Numbered from the stretch's first letter, positions 6,928 through 17,801 are shown. The stretch is DNA of 64,000 bases from Corynebacterium simulans (GCF_001586215.1 NZ_CP014634.1:1550001-1614000); one strand, 5' to 3'. The notes: generated from the sequence alone by a model not told the origin. Numbers and translations are program-made.

Positions 6928-9783
6928 ATGACTAACCCGAGTGATTCCACCGCGCACCGCTATACCCCGGAGCTTGCGGCCCAGATCGAGTCGACCTGGC
7001 AGCAGTACTGGAAAGACAATGGCACGTTTAACGCGCCGAACCCCGTCGGCGAGTTAGCCACGGAGAGCGCGGGCGCCCTTCCGAAGGAAAAGCTCAACAT
7101 CCAGGACATGTTCCCGTACCCATCCGGCGCAGGCCTGCATGTCGGCCACCCGCTGGGCTATATCGCCACCGATACCTATGCCCGCTACAACCGCATGCTG
7201 GGCAAGAACGTCCTGCACACCCTGGGTTATGACGCCTTCGGCTTGCCGGCCGAGCAGTACGCCATCCAAACGGGTACCCACCCGCGCACCACCACGATGG
7301 CCAACATCGAGAACATGCGCCGCCAGCTGGGCCTGCTGGGCTTGGGCCATGATCCGCGCCGCTCCGTGGCGTCGACGGACCCAGAGTTCTACAAGTGGAC
7401 TCAGTGGATCTTCCTGCAGATTTACAACTCCTGGTTCGACGAGGAGCAGCAGAAGGCGCGCCCAATGTCTGAGCTCGTCAAGGAGCTCGAGGTAGGAAAG
7501 CGCAAGACCAAGGATGGCCGTTACTACTCCGATCTGACTGCAGCCGAACAGGCCGCAGCCCTGGACGAGTTCCGTTTGGTCTACCTGTCTAACTCCACCG
7601 TCAACTGGTGCCCTGGCCTGGGTACCGTGCTGGCAAACGAGGAGGTTACGGCAGAGGGTAAGTCTGAACGCGGCAACTTCCCGGTCTTCCGCAAGAACCT
7701 GTCCCAGTGGATGATGCGCATTACCTCTTACTCCGATCGCCTGCTGGATGATCTGGAGCTTCTGGATTGGCCGGAGAAGGTCAAGTCCATGCAGCGCAAT
7801 TGGATTGGTCGCTCCCGCGGCGCCGAGGTGGACTTCACCGCTGAGGGCCACAAGATCACCGTCTTCACCACTCGCCCTGACACCCTGTTTGGCGCTGAGT
7901 ACGTGGTGCTGGCTCCGGAGCACGAGCTTGTCGACGCCCTGCTCTCCCCCGTCCCGTATGACGACGACGTCGACCAGCGCTGGACCTTTGGCCACGATGA
8001 TCCGAAGGAGGCCGTGGAGGCCTACCGTGAGTCCATCGCCGCAAAGTCTGACCTGGAGCGCCAGGAGAACAAGGAAAAGACCGGCGTCTTCTTGGGCACC
8101 TATGCGGTTAACCCGGTCAACGGCAAGCAGGTTCCGATCTTTATTGCTGACTATGTTCTGACCGGCTACGGCACCGGCGCCATCATGGCGGTGCCGGCGC
8201 ACGATACGCGTGACTACGAGTTCGCCACCGAGTTTGGCCTGCCAATTACGGAGGTTGTCTCTGGTGGTGACATCAGCAAGGAAGCGTTTACTGAGTCCGG
8301 CAAGGCCGTTAACTCCGCTAACGAATCCATCGACCTGAACGGCAAGTCCAAGGAAGACGCAATCGCGGCCATCATCCCGTGGCTGGAGGAGCAGGGCATC
8401 GGCCGCGAAAAGATCCAGTACAAGCTGCGCGACTGGCTGTTTGCACGCCAGCGTTACTGGGGCGAGCCCTTCCCCATCGTCTATGACGCTGAAGGCCAGG
8501 CTCACCCGCTGCCAGAGTCCATGTTGCCGGTCGAGCTGCCGGAGGTAGAAGACTACAAGCCGGTCTCCTTCGACCCAGACGATTCCGATTCCTCCCCGCA
8601 GCCGCCGCTGGCCAAGGCCCGCGAATGGGTGGAGGTGGAACTCGACCTCGGCCAGGGCACCCAGACGTATTATCGTGACACCAACGTCATGCCGCAGTGG
8701 GCAGGTTCTTCCTGGTACCAGCTGCGCTACATTGACCCGCAGAATTCGGAAGAATTCTGCAGCTTGGAGAACGAGCGTTACTGGACCGGCCCTCGTCCTG
8801 AGGAGCACGGCGCTGGCGATCCAGGCGGCGTGGACCTCTACGTCGGCGGCGTCGAGCACGCAGTGCTGCACCTGCTCTACGCCCGTTTCTGGCACAAGGT
8901 CCTCTTCGACCTCGGCCACGTTTCCTCCAAGGAGCCGTACCGCCGACTGTTCAACCAGGGCTACATCCAGGCCTATGCCTACACCGATTCCCGTGGCGTT
9001 TACGTCCCGGCTGCCGAGGTGGAGGAAAAGGACGGCAAGTTCTACTACAACGGTGAAGAGGTCAACCAGGAGTACGGCAAGATGGGCAAGTCCCTGAAGA
9101 ATGCCGTGGCTCCGGATGACATCTGCCGCGACTACGGTGCCGATACCCTGCGCGTTTATGAGATGTCCATGGGTCCGCTGGATACCTCCCGCCCGTGGGC
9201 AACCAAGGACGTCGTCGGCTCCCAGCGCTTCCTGCAGCGTCTGTGGCGTCTGGCTGTAGACGAGACGACAGGAGAGCTTGCTACTAGCGACGCCGCGCTC
9301 ACCGAGGATGATCTCAAGGCCCTGCACCGCGCCATCGCCGGTGTGCGTGATGATTACGAGAACCTGCGTCTGAACACCGTGGTGGCTAAGCTCATCGAGT
9401 ACGTCAACTACCTGACGCGCACCTACGGCAACTCCGCCGAAGGCGCTCCGCGTGCTGCGGTCGAGCCGATTGCGCAGCTGGTCTCCCCGATTGCTCCGCA
9501 CATCGCGGAGGAGCTGTGGAAGCGCTTCGGCCACACCGAGACCATCACCTACTCCTCCTTCCCCACCTTCGAGGAGAAGTACCTGGTAGATGACGAGATT
9601 GAGATTCCGGTCCAGATTAACGGCAAGGTTAAGGCTCGCGTTAACGTGCCTGCCGACGCCGACGAGGGCACCGTGGTTTCCGCCGCGCTTGCCGACGCCC
9701 GCATCGTCGAGCTGACCGAGGGCAAGAACGTAGTCAAGAAGATCTACGTCCCTGGCCGCATGGTCAACCTGGTGGTTAAGTAA
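6928..9783 (+). CDS. leuS: Leucyl-tRNA synthetase
   Basis: Charges tRNA-Leu in the cytosol. The 951 residues match the bacterial enzyme. Seen in order: class I signature HVGHPLGY (about residue 71), the CP1 editing domain with the TTRPDT-type motif [13 protein letters not shown] (about 312), the tryptophan-rich zinc-like region, the [18 protein letters not shown] segment, the KMSKS-type loop as KMGKS (about 717), and an anticodon-binding plus C-terminal domain ending in VNLVVK. KMGKS in place of KMSKS is a small departure. The gene stands alone between a TetR gene and a DUF2339 gene. Confidence 0.97.
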   Translation: MTNPSDSTAHRYTPELAAQIESTWQQYWKDNGTFNAPNPVGELATESAGALPKEKLNIQDMFPYPSGAGLHVGHPLGYIATDTYARYNRMLGKNVLHTLGYDAFGLPAEQYAIQTGTHPRTTTMANIENMRRQLGLLGLGHDPRRSVASTDPEFYKWTQWIFLQIYNSWFDEEQQKARPMSELVKELEVGKRKTKDGRYYSDLTAAEQAAALDEFRLVYLSNSTVNWCPGLGTVLANEEVTAEGKSERGNFPVFRKNLSQWMMRITSYSDRLLDDLELLDWPEKVKSMQRNWIGRSRGAEVDFTAEGHKITVFTTRPDTLFGAEYVVLAPEHELVDALLSPVPYDDDVDQRWTFGHDDPKEAVEAYRESIAAKSDLERQENKEKTGVFLGTYAVNPVNGKQVPIFIADYVLTGYGTGAIMAVPAHDTRDYEFATEFGLPITEVVSGGDISKEAFTESGKAVNSANESIDLNGKSKEDAIAAIIPWLEEQGIGREKIQYKLRDWLFARQRYWGEPFPIVYDAEGQAHPLPESMLPVELPEVEDYKPVSFDPDDSDSSPQPPLAKAREWVEVELDLGQGTQTYYRDTNVMPQWAGSSWYQLRYIDPQNSEEFCSLENERYWTGPRPEEHGAGDPGGVDLYVGGVEHAVLHLLYARFWHKVLFDLGHVSSKEPYRRLFNQGYIQAYAYTDSRGVYVPAAEVEEKDGKFYYNGEEVNQEYGKMGKSLKNAVAPDDICRDYGADTLRVYEMSMGPLDTSRPWATKDVVGSQRFLQRLWRLAVDETTGELATSDAALTEDDLKALHRAIAGVRDDYENLRLNTVVAKLIEYVNYLTRTYGNSAEGAPRAAVEPIAQLVSPIAPHIAEELWKRFGHTETITYSSFPTFEEKYLVDDEIEIPVQINGKVKARVNVPADADEGTVVSAALADARIVELTEGKNVVKKIYVPGRMVNLVVK

Positions 9784-9802
9784 GCGCTAAATCATCACAA
9801 AC

Positions 9803-9837
9803 AGAGGGCCTGCGCCACATCAAGGGGCAGGCTCTCT
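9803..9837 (+). terminator. leuS terminator hairpin
   Basis: AGAGGGCCTGC (9803-9813) pairs with GCAGGCTCTCT (9827-9837) with one mismatch, 20 bp after the leuS stop. The following tail (CCCCTATTTG) is only weakly T-rich. The rest of 9838-10025 shows no gene. Confidence 0.6.
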
Positions 9838-10025
9838 CCCCTATTTGTGCTGCTTGTCGAGGCCACGAGCTGCACGCTCACAGGTGGTCCTTTCCAGTTT
9901 CGGGGCCATGCCGCAGGGCATGTTCGCGCCATTGGGTGATATCCCAGCCGGTGAAAGGTTTCAAAGGCATAACGAAATACTAGGTTCTCTGGTAGACACG
10001 GGGGTTTCGCGGTAAGTCATTAAGC

Positions 10026-11840
10026 ATGAATCCAAACCAAGAGCTGCTCAGGGACGCTTTGCGTCGGCTCGACATTGCCGAGCAAGCACTTAGCGACGCC
10101 CGCGCCAGCCTCCGCGATTTCGAACGTCAGACGGCCGGCGTGCCCGAGATGCAGCCAATTTCCACCCCACCCCAGCAGGCCCCTGCGCCACCTCCAGTGA
10201 AGCAGCCAGCGCAACCGGCGGCGCAGCCCCAGCCGCACGCGGTACCTCCTCCTTATCCATGGCAGGCACCACGGCCGCGTGCCCCGCGGGACCGCGAGAA
10301 GACGCTCATCAGTGCGGTTGCTATTGGCGGCACCGTCATCACCCTGGCGGGCGTGGCCTTCCTTGTGGGACTTGCCATTCAGGCGGGCCTGCTAGGGCCG
10401 GTGGGCCGCGTCGTTCTGGCTTACATCGTGGCGGGTGCGCTGCTCGGGGCCGGATGGTGGTTCCGCAACAAAGCCGCCCCGGCCGGTGTAACCGCCTTGG
10501 TGGCCACTTCCCTATTTGCGGCGCTGGCCACGACGTTCCTCGTGGTCACGTGGCTGGGTTGGTGGCCGGTGTGGCTGGGCGCAGTGCTCATGGCGCTCAT
10601 CTATGGCGGATTCGTGGGGTACGCCCATTGTTTCCGCCAGGGCTCATTCACACAAGAGTGGATGGCCGCAGGCGCAGGCATCGCCGCACTCTCCTACCCC
10701 AGCGCAGTGGCACCCGCACACGTCGGCGGTGCCATGCTCGTTGTCGTGATCCCGTTGGTTACCGCCACCTACAGCATCTTGTGTCGCAGTGAGCGCATGG
10801 CCGAGGTGCTGCGGGCTATCGCCGGCATCGGGCTTGCCGTGGTCATGACGGAAGTCGCCGCCCGCAGCACCCTCTTCAGTCTGCCCTCGTTGTGGATCGC
10901 CATCGCATGCAGCCTGCTCGCCATCGCGGCTGTGGCCTTAGTGGTCTACTTCCCCACCGCCAAGGCGGAATTTGGATTCGCGTTCTTGGGGCTGTTCGCC
11001 CCGGGCTTCCTGCTGTTCACTGCCCTCTTTCGCGCGGACACCATCCTCGCCCAGTGGATGGCCGTTGCTGCCCTGGCTGTCATCGTGGGTATCGCCTGGC
11101 TTGGCAACTCCGTCATCAGGGATTGCGCACTTGGGGCTATCCCCGTGGTCTATGCCTTGGTCATGCTCAACACCATGGCGGGCTGGACCGGCACAGCCCC
11201 CACAGGGACCATGGCTGTAGTCCTGACGTTTGTCCTAAGCGGGCTCTTCTTTGCAGCATTCGTGCTGCTCTTCCAAGCGATGCGCAATGCTTTCGTCCTG
11301 GCCGCCTGGTTCCTCGGCTCGATCATAGTGCTCTCCCCGCTCCTCGGCGGTGTGCTCTTTGATCCGCCTGCCCTCGCTGGCATGGAGCCACTTGCCGAGG
11401 GCATCGTCCTCACCGTGGCTCTCATCGCGGGCTACCTGTTGCGCCAGCGTATCCCCCACTACGAGAGCCGTGGAGTCGCAGCCGCACTGCTACTCTTTGT
11501 ACTCCTGCTCAGTCTTCTTGCCGCGGTAGGCACAATCGCCTCGGCAGCCGCCATCGTGGCGGGAGCCGAGGGCCTCAAGACTGCCTACCTGGCTTCGCAC
11601 GCTCTGGTTTCTGTGGCGTGGATGGTCCTTGCTGCCCGCCTGCTTCTTGCTGCGGACCAGCGCTTTACCGCCATCGGCGTGCTGCTTGCCATTGTGGCGG
11701 TGGCCAAGCTGACCTTCTTCGATCTCGCGGCCACAAGCGGTATCTTCCGCGCGCTCGCATTCCTGCTCAGCGGCATTATCTTGCTGACCATCGCGGTGCG
11801 TCGCCGCGGCGTCGACAAGCCGCGCCGCGAACAGGCCTAG
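10026..11840 (+). CDS. DUF2339 polytopic membrane protein
   Basis: A 604-residue membrane protein. Residues 1-40 form a short predicted coiled coil (EQALSDARASLRDFERQ), residues 45-90 are proline/glutamine-rich, and from residue 95 there are about fourteen or more hydrophobic helices, ending in a basic cytosolic tail. This is the DUF2339 architecture. The function of the family is unknown. No close operon partner: the next gene is convergent and overlaps its stop by 4 bp. Confidence 0.75.
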   Translation: MNPNQELLRDALRRLDIAEQALSDARASLRDFERQTAGVPEMQPISTPPQQAPAPPPVKQPAQPAAQPQPHAVPPPYPWQAPRPRAPRDREKTLISAVAIGGTVITLAGVAFLVGLAIQAGLLGPVGRVVLAYIVAGALLGAGWWFRNKAAPAGVTALVATSLFAALATTFLVVTWLGWWPVWLGAVLMALIYGGFVGYAHCFRQGSFTQEWMAAGAGIAALSYPSAVAPAHVGGAMLVVVIPLVTATYSILCRSERMAEVLRAIAGIGLAVVMTEVAARSTLFSLPSLWIAIACSLLAIAAVALVVYFPTAKAEFGFAFLGLFAPGFLLFTALFRADTILAQWMAVAALAVIVGIAWLGNSVIRDCALGAIPVVYALVMLNTMAGWTGTAPTGTMAVVLTFVLSGLFFAAFVLLFQAMRNAFVLAAWFLGSIIVLSPLLGGVLFDPPALAGMEPLAEGIVLTVALIAGYLLRQRIPHYESRGVAAALLLFVLLLSLLAAVGTIASAAAIVAGAEGLKTAYLASHALVSVAWMVLAARLLLAADQRFTAIGVLLAIVAVAKLTFFDLAATSGIFRALAFLLSGIILLTIAVRRRGVDKPRREQA

Positions 11841-12442
11841 GCCTCGTCCCAGAAAGGAGTAGCGCAGACCGCCACGGCGTCGATTGTCGCGTGCGCGGGC
11901 GGTTCTTCCTCGAAGACCACCGCAAACCCGGCCACTTGGCCCACCCAGAATTCATTTTCGGTGAGCTCATGCACGTGCTTCGCGACGTCCTTTACCTCAC
12001 CCGTCACCCGCACCCGCGGGGTCAGCATGCTGGGCTTGTAATTGCTGTAGAAGCGTTCCGTGTCGGGGGCCTCGAAATCCTCGATAGCGTGGTGACCTGC
12101 GGGTTCCACGTGCGTGGCCAGGAGTGCGGGGTACAGTGTGCCCTGCAAAGCCTCGCCACCGGCAGGGTTGCCGGCAGGGAGGGAAAAGGGGGCGTCGACA
12201 AGCGCGGCGAAGCGCTTACCTGCAGTTTCTACCACCCCGATGAAAGGCGTGGCCCTGTAGATGGTGCCCTGCTGGGCCGGGCCGCGGTAGGTGACCACGG
12301 CGGTCTGCTCATCTTCGTAGGTCATCGCAGTGATGCAGATGCCTGAAGGATCGCGGTGATAGAGGACCTCGTCAAACGCGGGGTCCTCATGGGAGCGTGC
12401 GACCTCGTGGAGCTCGTCGACGGTTTCCAAAAAGATGTCCAT
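11837..12442 (-). CDS. Conserved hypothetical protein
   Basis: A 201-residue soluble protein that I do not recognise. It has no signal peptide or membrane segment and is acidic. Start ATG at 12442. The reading frame has normal codon use, and a TAAGAT box lies eight bases before the start, suggesting a leaderless transcript, although it also sits 11 bp after the FAD dehydrogenase and may be co-transcribed. No functional claim. Confidence 0.7.
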   Translation of the reverse strand: MDIFLETVDELHEVARSHEDPAFDEVLYHRDPSGICITAMTYEDEQTAVVTYRGPAQQGTIYRATPFIGVVETAGKRFAALVDAPFSLPAGNPAGGEALQGTLYPALLATHVEPAGHHAIEDFEAPDTERFYSNYKPSMLTPRVRVTGEVKDVAKHVHELTENEFWVGQVAGFAVVFEEEPPAHATIDAVAVCATPFWDEA

Positions 12443-12453
12443 GATGGGCCATC

Positions 12454-14130
12454 TTAGCTGCGCGCGAGAGCCTCGCCTACGCGCTTGCCAGAATGGATGC
12501 AGCCGCCCAGGAACGTGCCCTCGAGCGCGTTCTTGCCATGCATGCCACCGCCGCCGAAGCCGGACGCCTCGCCGCAGGCATACAGGCCGGTCAGGACGGT
12601 TCCGTCGGGATTGAGGCAGGCGCCGTCGAGGTTGGTTTCGATGCCGCCCAGCGTCTTGCGTGTGAGTACCTTGAGGCGCACCGCGATGAGCGGGCCCTTG
12701 TCGAGCAAGCGATGCGGGGCCGCGCAGCGAATCAACTTGTCGCCTAAGAAACCGCGAGCGATGCGGATGTAGTTGACCTGAGCGTCCTTGGAGAACGGGT
12801 TGTCGAGCTGCGCGTCGCGATCCTCAATGATCTTGCGCAGTTGGTCCACATCAATCTTGGGTGAACCCTCTGGACTGATGGAATTCATGCCTTTGACCAG
12901 GTCTTCTAGGTTATCTTCGACAACCCAGTCGATGCCGTTGTCCATGAAAGCCTTGACGGCCACATGGGTGCCTGGGCCGAGCTTGCCGGCCAGCTTCTTG
13001 AACTCCTTGTCTGTGAGGTCGGGGTTCTGCTCGGAGCCGGAGAAGATGAACTCTTTGTCCGCAATCTCCTGGTTGAGCACGAACCAGGAGTAGCCATGCC
13101 CGGTGTTGGTGATGTGCGACAGTGCGGCGAGGTTATCCGAACCAGGGAAGAGGTTGGTGGGCAGACGATTTCCTTCCGCGTCGAGCCACAGGCTGGATGG
13201 GCCTGGGATGATGCGGATGCCGTGCTCTGGCCAGATGGAATTCCAGTTGCTCATGCCCTCGGGGTAGGCCCACATGCGGTCCTGGTTGACGAGGTTGGCG
13301 CCGGCCTTGCTGGCGATGTCGATTCCTCGGCCGTCGACATGCGCGGGAACACCCCTGACCAGTTCCTCTGGGCATTTACCCCAGCGCTCAGTGGGCCACA
13401 TGGTGCGCACTTTCTCAAGGTTTCCGCCGATGCCGCCGGTGGCAATCACCACGGCCTGGCCACGGAGCTCAAATTGCTTGACGACGTCCCTTCCGCTCGC
13501 CTCACCACGCACCTGGTCGGTGGGCGCCAGGACCGAGCCCTTCACACCGACGACGCGCCGTGCGCTCCCGTTCCCCTCGGTGATGAGCTCGTCCACGCGG
13601 TGGCGGAAGTGGAATTCCACCTTGCCTTCCTTCTCGGCCTTCTCAAGAGGTTCGCGGAATACACGGACTACCTCAGGGCCGGTGCCCCAGGTGAGATGGA
13701 AGCGGGGGACTGAATTGCCGTGCCCGGAGGCGTCGCCCGAGCCGCGCTCTGCCCAGCCAATGGTGGGCAGCACGTTAAGTCCCAGCTTCTTGAGGTAAGA
13801 GCGCTTTTCATTTGCGGCGAAGCGAACGTACTCGCGGCCCCACTTGCGTGGCCAGTAGTCGTGGGAGTCTTCGGTGGTGACTTCGTCGTAGTCGGCGGAG
13901 TTGGCCCAGTCGCGCCAGGCCAGTTCCTCGGAGTCTTTCACACGCATGAGCTTTTGCTCAGGGGAGCCGACGTAAAACAGGCCACCAAGTGACCAAAAGG
14001 CCTGTCCGCCCAGGTTATTGCGATTTTCCTGCTCGAGGAAGATGACGTGCTTGCCGCCTTTGATGGCCTCGTAACCTGCGACCATTCCTGCCAGCCCAGT
14101 GCCGACGATAATGACTGAGTTCTCTTTCAT
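12454..14130 (-). CDS. FAD-binding dehydrogenase (fumarate reductase/KstD-like flavoprotein)
   Basis: A 558-residue flavoprotein. The N-terminal dinucleotide fold VIIVGTGLAGMVAGYEA and the acidic end of strand 2 (FLEQE) are followed by the family's GGQAFWSLGG motif. The second half has the GEASGFGGGGMHGKNALEG flavin-binding stretch. It belongs to the FAD_binding_2 group (COG3573-like predicted oxidoreductases), close to 3-ketosteroid-delta1-dehydrogenases; substrate unknown. I start at ATG 14130, not the upstream 14190 frame, because the fold begins immediately and a -10 box sits seven bases before it. Possibly linked to aromatic or steroid catabolism by its paa neighbours, but that is only context. 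Confidence 0.85.
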   Translation of the reverse strand: MKENSVIIVGTGLAGMVAGYEAIKGGKHVIFLEQENRNNLGGQAFWSLGGLFYVGSPEQKLMRVKDSEELAWRDWANSADYDEVTTEDSHDYWPRKWGREYVRFAANEKRSYLKKLGLNVLPTIGWAERGSGDASGHGNSVPRFHLTWGTGPEVVRVFREPLEKAEKEGKVEFHFRHRVDELITEGNGSARRVVGVKGSVLAPTDQVRGEASGRDVVKQFELRGQAVVIATGGIGGNLEKVRTMWPTERWGKCPEELVRGVPAHVDGRGIDIASKAGANLVNQDRMWAYPEGMSNWNSIWPEHGIRIIPGPSSLWLDAEGNRLPTNLFPGSDNLAALSHITNTGHGYSWFVLNQEIADKEFIFSGSEQNPDLTDKEFKKLAGKLGPGTHVAVKAFMDNGIDWVVEDNLEDLVKGMNSISPEGSPKIDVDQLRKIIEDRDAQLDNPFSKDAQVNYIRIARGFLGDKLIRCAAPHRLLDKGPLIAVRLKVLTRKTLGGIETNLDGACLNPDGTVLTGLYACGEASGFGGGGMHGKNALEGTFLGGCIHSGKRVGEALARS

Positions 14131-14137
14131 ACACAAA

Positions 14138-14143
14138 AGCATA
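14138..14143 (-). promoter_or_regulatory. -10 box of the FAD dehydrogenase gene (leaderless)
   Basis: Read on the minus strand, TATGCT is followed by seven bases and the ATG at 14130; no ribosome site is present. Confidence 0.5.
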
Positions 14144-14205
14144 CGGCAGGAATGTGACCTGTGACGCAGTCTCCTTAATCGTGGCGGCAATAACGCCTAT
14201 TCGTA

Positions 14206-16287
14206 TTACTGCTGCGCGTAGATGGTGTCGACCTTCTCCACCAGGGTCAGGACGTCGTAGGACGCAACCAGCTCGTCGTGCTGGTTGTAGAGGGCAGCAT
14301 CCCAGCAGACCTCGCCATAGTCGTCGGTCACGCGCGGGGTGATGCGTTTGGCGGTGAGCTCGATGCGGATGGAATCGTCGTAGGTGACAGGGTTGATAAA
14401 ACGCAGGTTCTCCAAGCCGTAGTTCGCCAGAACGGGACCCGGAGCAGGCTCTACGAAGAGGCCGGTTGCCCAGGAAACCAGAAGGTAACCGTGTGCGACG
14501 CGGCGCGGGAAGAAGGGGTTCGCGGTGGCGGCCTCTTCGTCGGTGTGGGCGTAGAAAGTATCGCCGGTTTCGTTGGCGAAGGCTGTGATGTCCTCCAAGG
14601 TGACCTTGCGCAGGTCCGACGCGAATTGGTCGCCTACCTTGAGCGTTGCCAGATCCTTGCGGAAAGGATGTGTACCGGTGCCTGCCTCCACATCGGCGCG
14701 GGTCACGCGGTTAACGGCCGCGCCACGGTGCCACTGGCCGGTAATTGCCGTGAGGTGATCTGGGGTGCCCTGGATGGCGGTGCGCTGCATGAAGTGCTTG
14801 ATGCCGCGCACGCCGCCGAGCTCCTCGCCGCCGCCGGCGCGGCCTGGGCCGCCGTGGACCAGGTGCGGCAGGGGAGAACCGTGGCCGGTTGAGGTCTTGG
14901 CGTCGTCGCGGTCGAGGAAATGCAGGCGGCCGTGGTGAGCGGCGATACTGCGTCCGAGCTGAGCAGTTAGCTCTGGGTCGTGGGTTACGACGGATGCGAC
15001 CAGCGAGCCTGCACCCAGGGCCGCCAATTCGATGGCCTCCTCAGGGGTCTCGTAGCCAATGAAGGAAACCACTGGGCCGAAGGCCTCGGTGTTATGCACG
15101 GCTGGGGTGCGAGAATCTGCAAAGCGCAGAATCGTCGGTGCGAAGAATGCGCCCTCGAGCTCGTCGGGGCCGCCGAGGACGATGTCACCGCCGGCGTCGA
15201 CAAGCGTGCGCACTGCAGTGGCGACGTCCTCGCGCTGCTCAACGGAGACCAGCGGACCCATGGTGGCGTTGGTGTCGCGCGGATCACCAGGCACGACCTT
15301 CGCCTCGAGGCGTGCCTTCAGCGCTGCGATGACGGGATCGACGAGGTGCTGCGGCACGATAGCGCGGCGGATGGCGGTACATTTCTGCCCAGCCTTGGCT
15401 GTCATCTCGCCGAAGACGGCCTTGACGTAGGCTTCGAACTCGGGGGAGTCCTCGGTGACGTCGGTGCCCAAGATGGCGGCGTTGAGGGAGTCGGCCTCGG
15501 CGCTGAACTGGATGCCGCCCTCCACGACGTTGCGGTGGCTGCGCAGCGCGTGTGCGGTGGCGGCGGAACCGGTGAAGGCCACGTGATCGCGGTAATCCAG
15601 GTGATCCAGCAAATCGCGCGCGGAACCAGAGATGAGCTGCAGGGAGCCCTCTGGGAGGATGCCGGAATCCAGCATGAGGCGTACGCAGGCCTCGGTGACG
15701 TAGCCGGTGGGGGTGGCTGGCTTCACGATGGAAGGAACGCCCGCGATGAAAGCAGGTGCGAACTTCTCGAGCATGCCCCAGACCGGGAAGTTGAAGGCGT
15801 TGATCTGCACGGCCACGCCCGGAATCGAGGTGTAGATGTGGCGGCCGATGAAGGAGCCGTCCTTGGAGAAGACCTCAGCCTCGCCGTCGGGGATGACGGT
15901 GGAGTTCGGCAGCTCGCGACGCCCCTTCGAAGAGAAGGTGAACATGGTGGAGATGCCGCCGTCGACGTCGACGAAGTTATCGCGCTTGTTGGCGCCGGTC
16001 TTGTGCGCGAGCTCGTTGAGCTCATCACGATGTTCTTGCAGGTAGAGTGCCAGTTCCTTGAGCTTGATGGCGCGCTCGTGGAAGGTAAGCGCCTGCAGCC
16101 CGGTGCGGCCGGTGGTGCGGGCATAATCGACGGCCGCGGCAATATTGAGGCCCTCTGCGCTCACGCGAGCGACCAGCTCGCCGGTGGACGCATCGTGCAC
16201 ATCGGTGACCTTGCTGGGGTTGTCAGGCGTGACCCACTGCCCGGCGAGGAAGCTGGGGACAAGCTGCGCGGTGTTCTCGTTTGTCAT
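14206..16287 (-). CDS. paaZ: PaaZ: oxepin-CoA hydrolase / 3-oxo-5,6-dehydrosuberyl-CoA semialdehyde dehydrogenase
   Basis: Bifunctional enzyme of phenylacetate catabolism: the C-terminal hydratase opens the oxepin-CoA ring and the N-terminal dehydrogenase oxidises the resulting semialdehyde. 693 residues. The aldehyde dehydrogenase domain spans about 1-520 with Cys303 in [10 protein letters not shown] as nucleophile and Glu264 in SAEADSLN as base; the MaoC-like hydratase follows (about 545-685; [28 protein letters not shown]). Ribosome site AAAGGA precedes the ATG at 16287. It is divergent from a PaaI-family thioesterase over a palindromic operator, and is transcribed separately from the paaA operon. 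Confidence 0.95.
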   Translation of the reverse strand: MTNENTAQLVPSFLAGQWVTPDNPSKVTDVHDASTGELVARVSAEGLNIAAAVDYARTTGRTGLQALTFHERAIKLKELALYLQEHRDELNELAHKTGANKRDNFVDVDGGISTMFTFSSKGRRELPNSTVIPDGEAEVFSKDGSFIGRHIYTSIPGVAVQINAFNFPVWGMLEKFAPAFIAGVPSIVKPATPTGYVTEACVRLMLDSGILPEGSLQLISGSARDLLDHLDYRDHVAFTGSAATAHALRSHRNVVEGGIQFSAEADSLNAAILGTDVTEDSPEFEAYVKAVFGEMTAKAGQKCTAIRRAIVPQHLVDPVIAALKARLEAKVVPGDPRDTNATMGPLVSVEQREDVATAVRTLVDAGGDIVLGGPDELEGAFFAPTILRFADSRTPAVHNTEAFGPVVSFIGYETPEEAIELAALGAGSLVASVVTHDPELTAQLGRSIAAHHGRLHFLDRDDAKTSTGHGSPLPHLVHGGPGRAGGGEELGGVRGIKHFMQRTAIQGTPDHLTAITGQWHRGAAVNRVTRADVEAGTGTHPFRKDLATLKVGDQFASDLRKVTLEDITAFANETGDTFYAHTDEEAATANPFFPRRVAHGYLLVSWATGLFVEPAPGPVLANYGLENLRFINPVTYDDSIRIELTAKRITPRVTDDYGEVCWDAALYNQHDELVASYDVLTLVEKVDTIYAQQ

Positions 16288-16312
16288 TGCGGAATCGTTC
16301 CTTTCGCGAGTA

Positions 16313-16330
16313 ACTGATCGTTCGGTCAGT
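16313..16330. promoter_or_regulatory. Putative PaaR operator in the paaZ/thioesterase intergenic region
   Basis: ACTGATCGTTCGGTCAGT is an 18-bp imperfect palindrome with perfect ACTGA/TCAGT ends. Next to it, TATAAT (16343-16348, plus) and TATACT (16341-16346, minus) provide overlapping divergent -10 boxes. Close relatives of the palindrome occur at the paaA and paaK promoters, so I assign it to the locus's TetR regulator. Confidence 0.7.
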
Positions 16331-16376
16331 AATTTAAGTTAGTATAATCCACATCACATAGCGAGGAGGAAGAACC

Positions 16377-16769
16377 ATGCAGCAATGGCAAATTGTGCTC
16401 GGTGAGCTAGACAAGAAAATGGGCGTTGAGGTGCTCGAACAGTCGCCGGAGAAAGTTGTGGCCACAATGCCTGTGGAGGGGAATACGCAGTCCTTCGGCC
16501 TCTTGCACGGCGGTGCGATGGTGTGCCTAGCCGAGGCCGTGGGCAGCTGGGCGGCCGTCATCCATGCTTCGACGCAGGGCAAGGTAGCTGTGGGCGTGGA
16601 CATCAACGCCACGCATCACTCTTCCGGACGCGCCGGGTTGGTTACCGCAACTGCGACGGCCATCAAGTTGGGGCGCACGCTGTGTAGCCACGAGGTCGTG
16701 ATTACCGACGAAGCCGGCAAGCGCCTGTGCACCGCGCGAATCACGAACGCATTGGTGGAAAGAAGCTAG
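16377..16769 (+). CDS. PaaI-family hotdog thioesterase
   Basis: A 130-residue hotdog-fold acyl-CoA thioesterase with the family motif FGLLHGGAMVCLAEAVGSWA (active-site Glu in LAEA) and the following VGVDINATHHSS strand. It resembles aryl/hydroxynaphthoyl-CoA thioesterases more than PaaI proper, which is encoded at 25453-25887. Strong ribosome site GAGGAGG. It shares the PaaR-type operator with paaZ, so it probably removes stalled or toxic CoA intermediates when phenylacetate is used; the exact substrate is not known. Confidence 0.82.
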   Translation: MQQWQIVLGELDKKMGVEVLEQSPEKVVATMPVEGNTQSFGLLHGGAMVCLAEAVGSWAAVIHASTQGKVAVGVDINATHHSSGRAGLVTATATAIKLGRTLCSHEVVITDEAGKRLCTARITNALVERS

Positions 16770-16773
16770 GTTA

Positions 16774-16842
16774 GCCGCCCTAGATGCCAAATCGACGCAT
16801 GTTGGCTGCCTGAATGGGCCACGATTTGGCATCTAGGCAGGC
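16774..16842. repeat. Palindromic repeat, left copy
   Basis: A 21-bp arm (16774-16794, core CCTAGATGCCAAATCG) pairs with 16822-16842 with two mismatches around a 27-base loop. It starts 4 bp after the thioesterase stop but has no T tail. The arm sequence recurs at 17794-17858 on the other side of the DUF559 gene. Confidence 0.85.
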
Positions 16843-16913
16843 GTGAGCGCCTCCACCGCTTCAAGCTGCACACCCCGCCCGCCGGTGCTAGCTTCCAATT
16901 GGGGGAGATAATC

Positions 16914-17801
16914 ATGCACAAGGGCTTAGTGTCGGGGCTGACGAAGAGCCAACTGGCCACGCATATCAAACACGGGCGCGTCACCAAGATTGCGCGGGGG
17001 CTCAACGTTTGGGGTAGGCCTACGCCGCTGGAAGTGCTCTGGGCGGTCCAACAGCGATACCCGCAGGCCGTCGCCACTGGGCGGACAGCCGCGCAGTTGT
17101 ATCTGAAGCGCGAGGTGACACTGCCATTAGAACTCGCCGCACCGAAGCGTCTGCCAGCATCTACGTATTATTCCGCGCGGCGAAGCGTGCGGGAGCAGAC
17201 GCGCGAAGTGCTGGGCTGCTCCGTGCAGAATCCGCTGTTGGCTCTCGAACAGATTGACTGGGGCCGCGGCATCGAGCTCTGCGAGGCGCTTTATTCCGGA
17301 CATCGCGGGCGCGAGAAGCTCGAGGCAGACCGGGCTGAAATATCCAGTCTGCCCGCCCGAGCGCAGGAGCTGTTGAGGTCCGCAGTATTGTTCACCGACT
17401 CCAGCGCGGAGATTGCGGTTGCACGGGCACTCCAGCAGGCAGGGCTGAAGATTGAATGCAACGTATTCATCGGCGTGCATCGCTGGGACATCGTGATTCC
17501 CTCACGCAAGATAGCCATCGAGATTAACGGGCTGAAGTTCCATTCCGAGTTGGGCGTGTGGATTCGCGATCACTGGAAGAACAACGAAGCCGTATTAAGA
17601 GGTTGGCGGACTTTGCGCTACACCGGCCATTGCGTGGCGCATCACCTAGATTACATCGTGGAGCAGGTAGCGCAGCCGCCCAATTGGTCGCGGCGTTTCT
17701 ATTCCTTCGTTCACCTCTGGCACAAGGCGCTGCTGCCTAAACCATGGGAGGAATACGCGCTGCCGCCAGAGCCGGAGTGGGTACACGAAATATCGCCCTA
17801 A
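16914..17801 (+). CDS. AbiEi-like N-terminus fused to a DUF559/Vsr-like nuclease domain
   Basis: A 295-residue protein. Residues about 1-60 look like the winged-helix/AbiEi antitoxin-type domain (TKSQLATHIKHGRVTKIARG). Residues about 160-260 form a DUF559-type, Vsr-related endonuclease fold: Asp192 in HRWDIVIPSRKIAIEINGLK, Glu203, His210, then a GWRTLRYT strand. The start ATG 16914 has GGGGGAG six bases upstream; an earlier TTG at 16899 is unlikely. Its stop codon lies inside the right palindrome. Function is unknown; such proteins are common orphans in actinobacteria. It has no role in phenylacetate catabolism and splits the paa cluster. Confidence 0.75.
   Translation: MHKGLVSGLTKSQLATHIKHGRVTKIARGLNVWGRPTPLEVLWAVQQRYPQAVATGRTAAQLYLKREVTLPLELAAPKRLPASTYYSARRSVREQTREVLGCSVQNPLLALEQIDWGRGIELCEALYSGHRGREKLEADRAEISSLPARAQELLRSAVLFTDSSAEIAVARALQQAGLKIECNVFIGVHRWDIVIPSRKIAIEINGLKFHSELGVWIRDHWKNNEAVLRGWRTLRYTGHCVAHHLDYIVEQVAQPPNWSRRFYSFVHLWHKALLPKPWEEYALPPEPEWVHEISP

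Noticed and set aside
7054..9534. 826-codon open frame on the minus strand
   Set aside because: Antisense of leuS, produced by the strong codon bias; no motifs or ribosome site.
14980..16317. 445-codon open frame on the plus strand
   Set aside because: Antisense of paaZ; composition is untypical and it would cover the paaZ promoter and operator.
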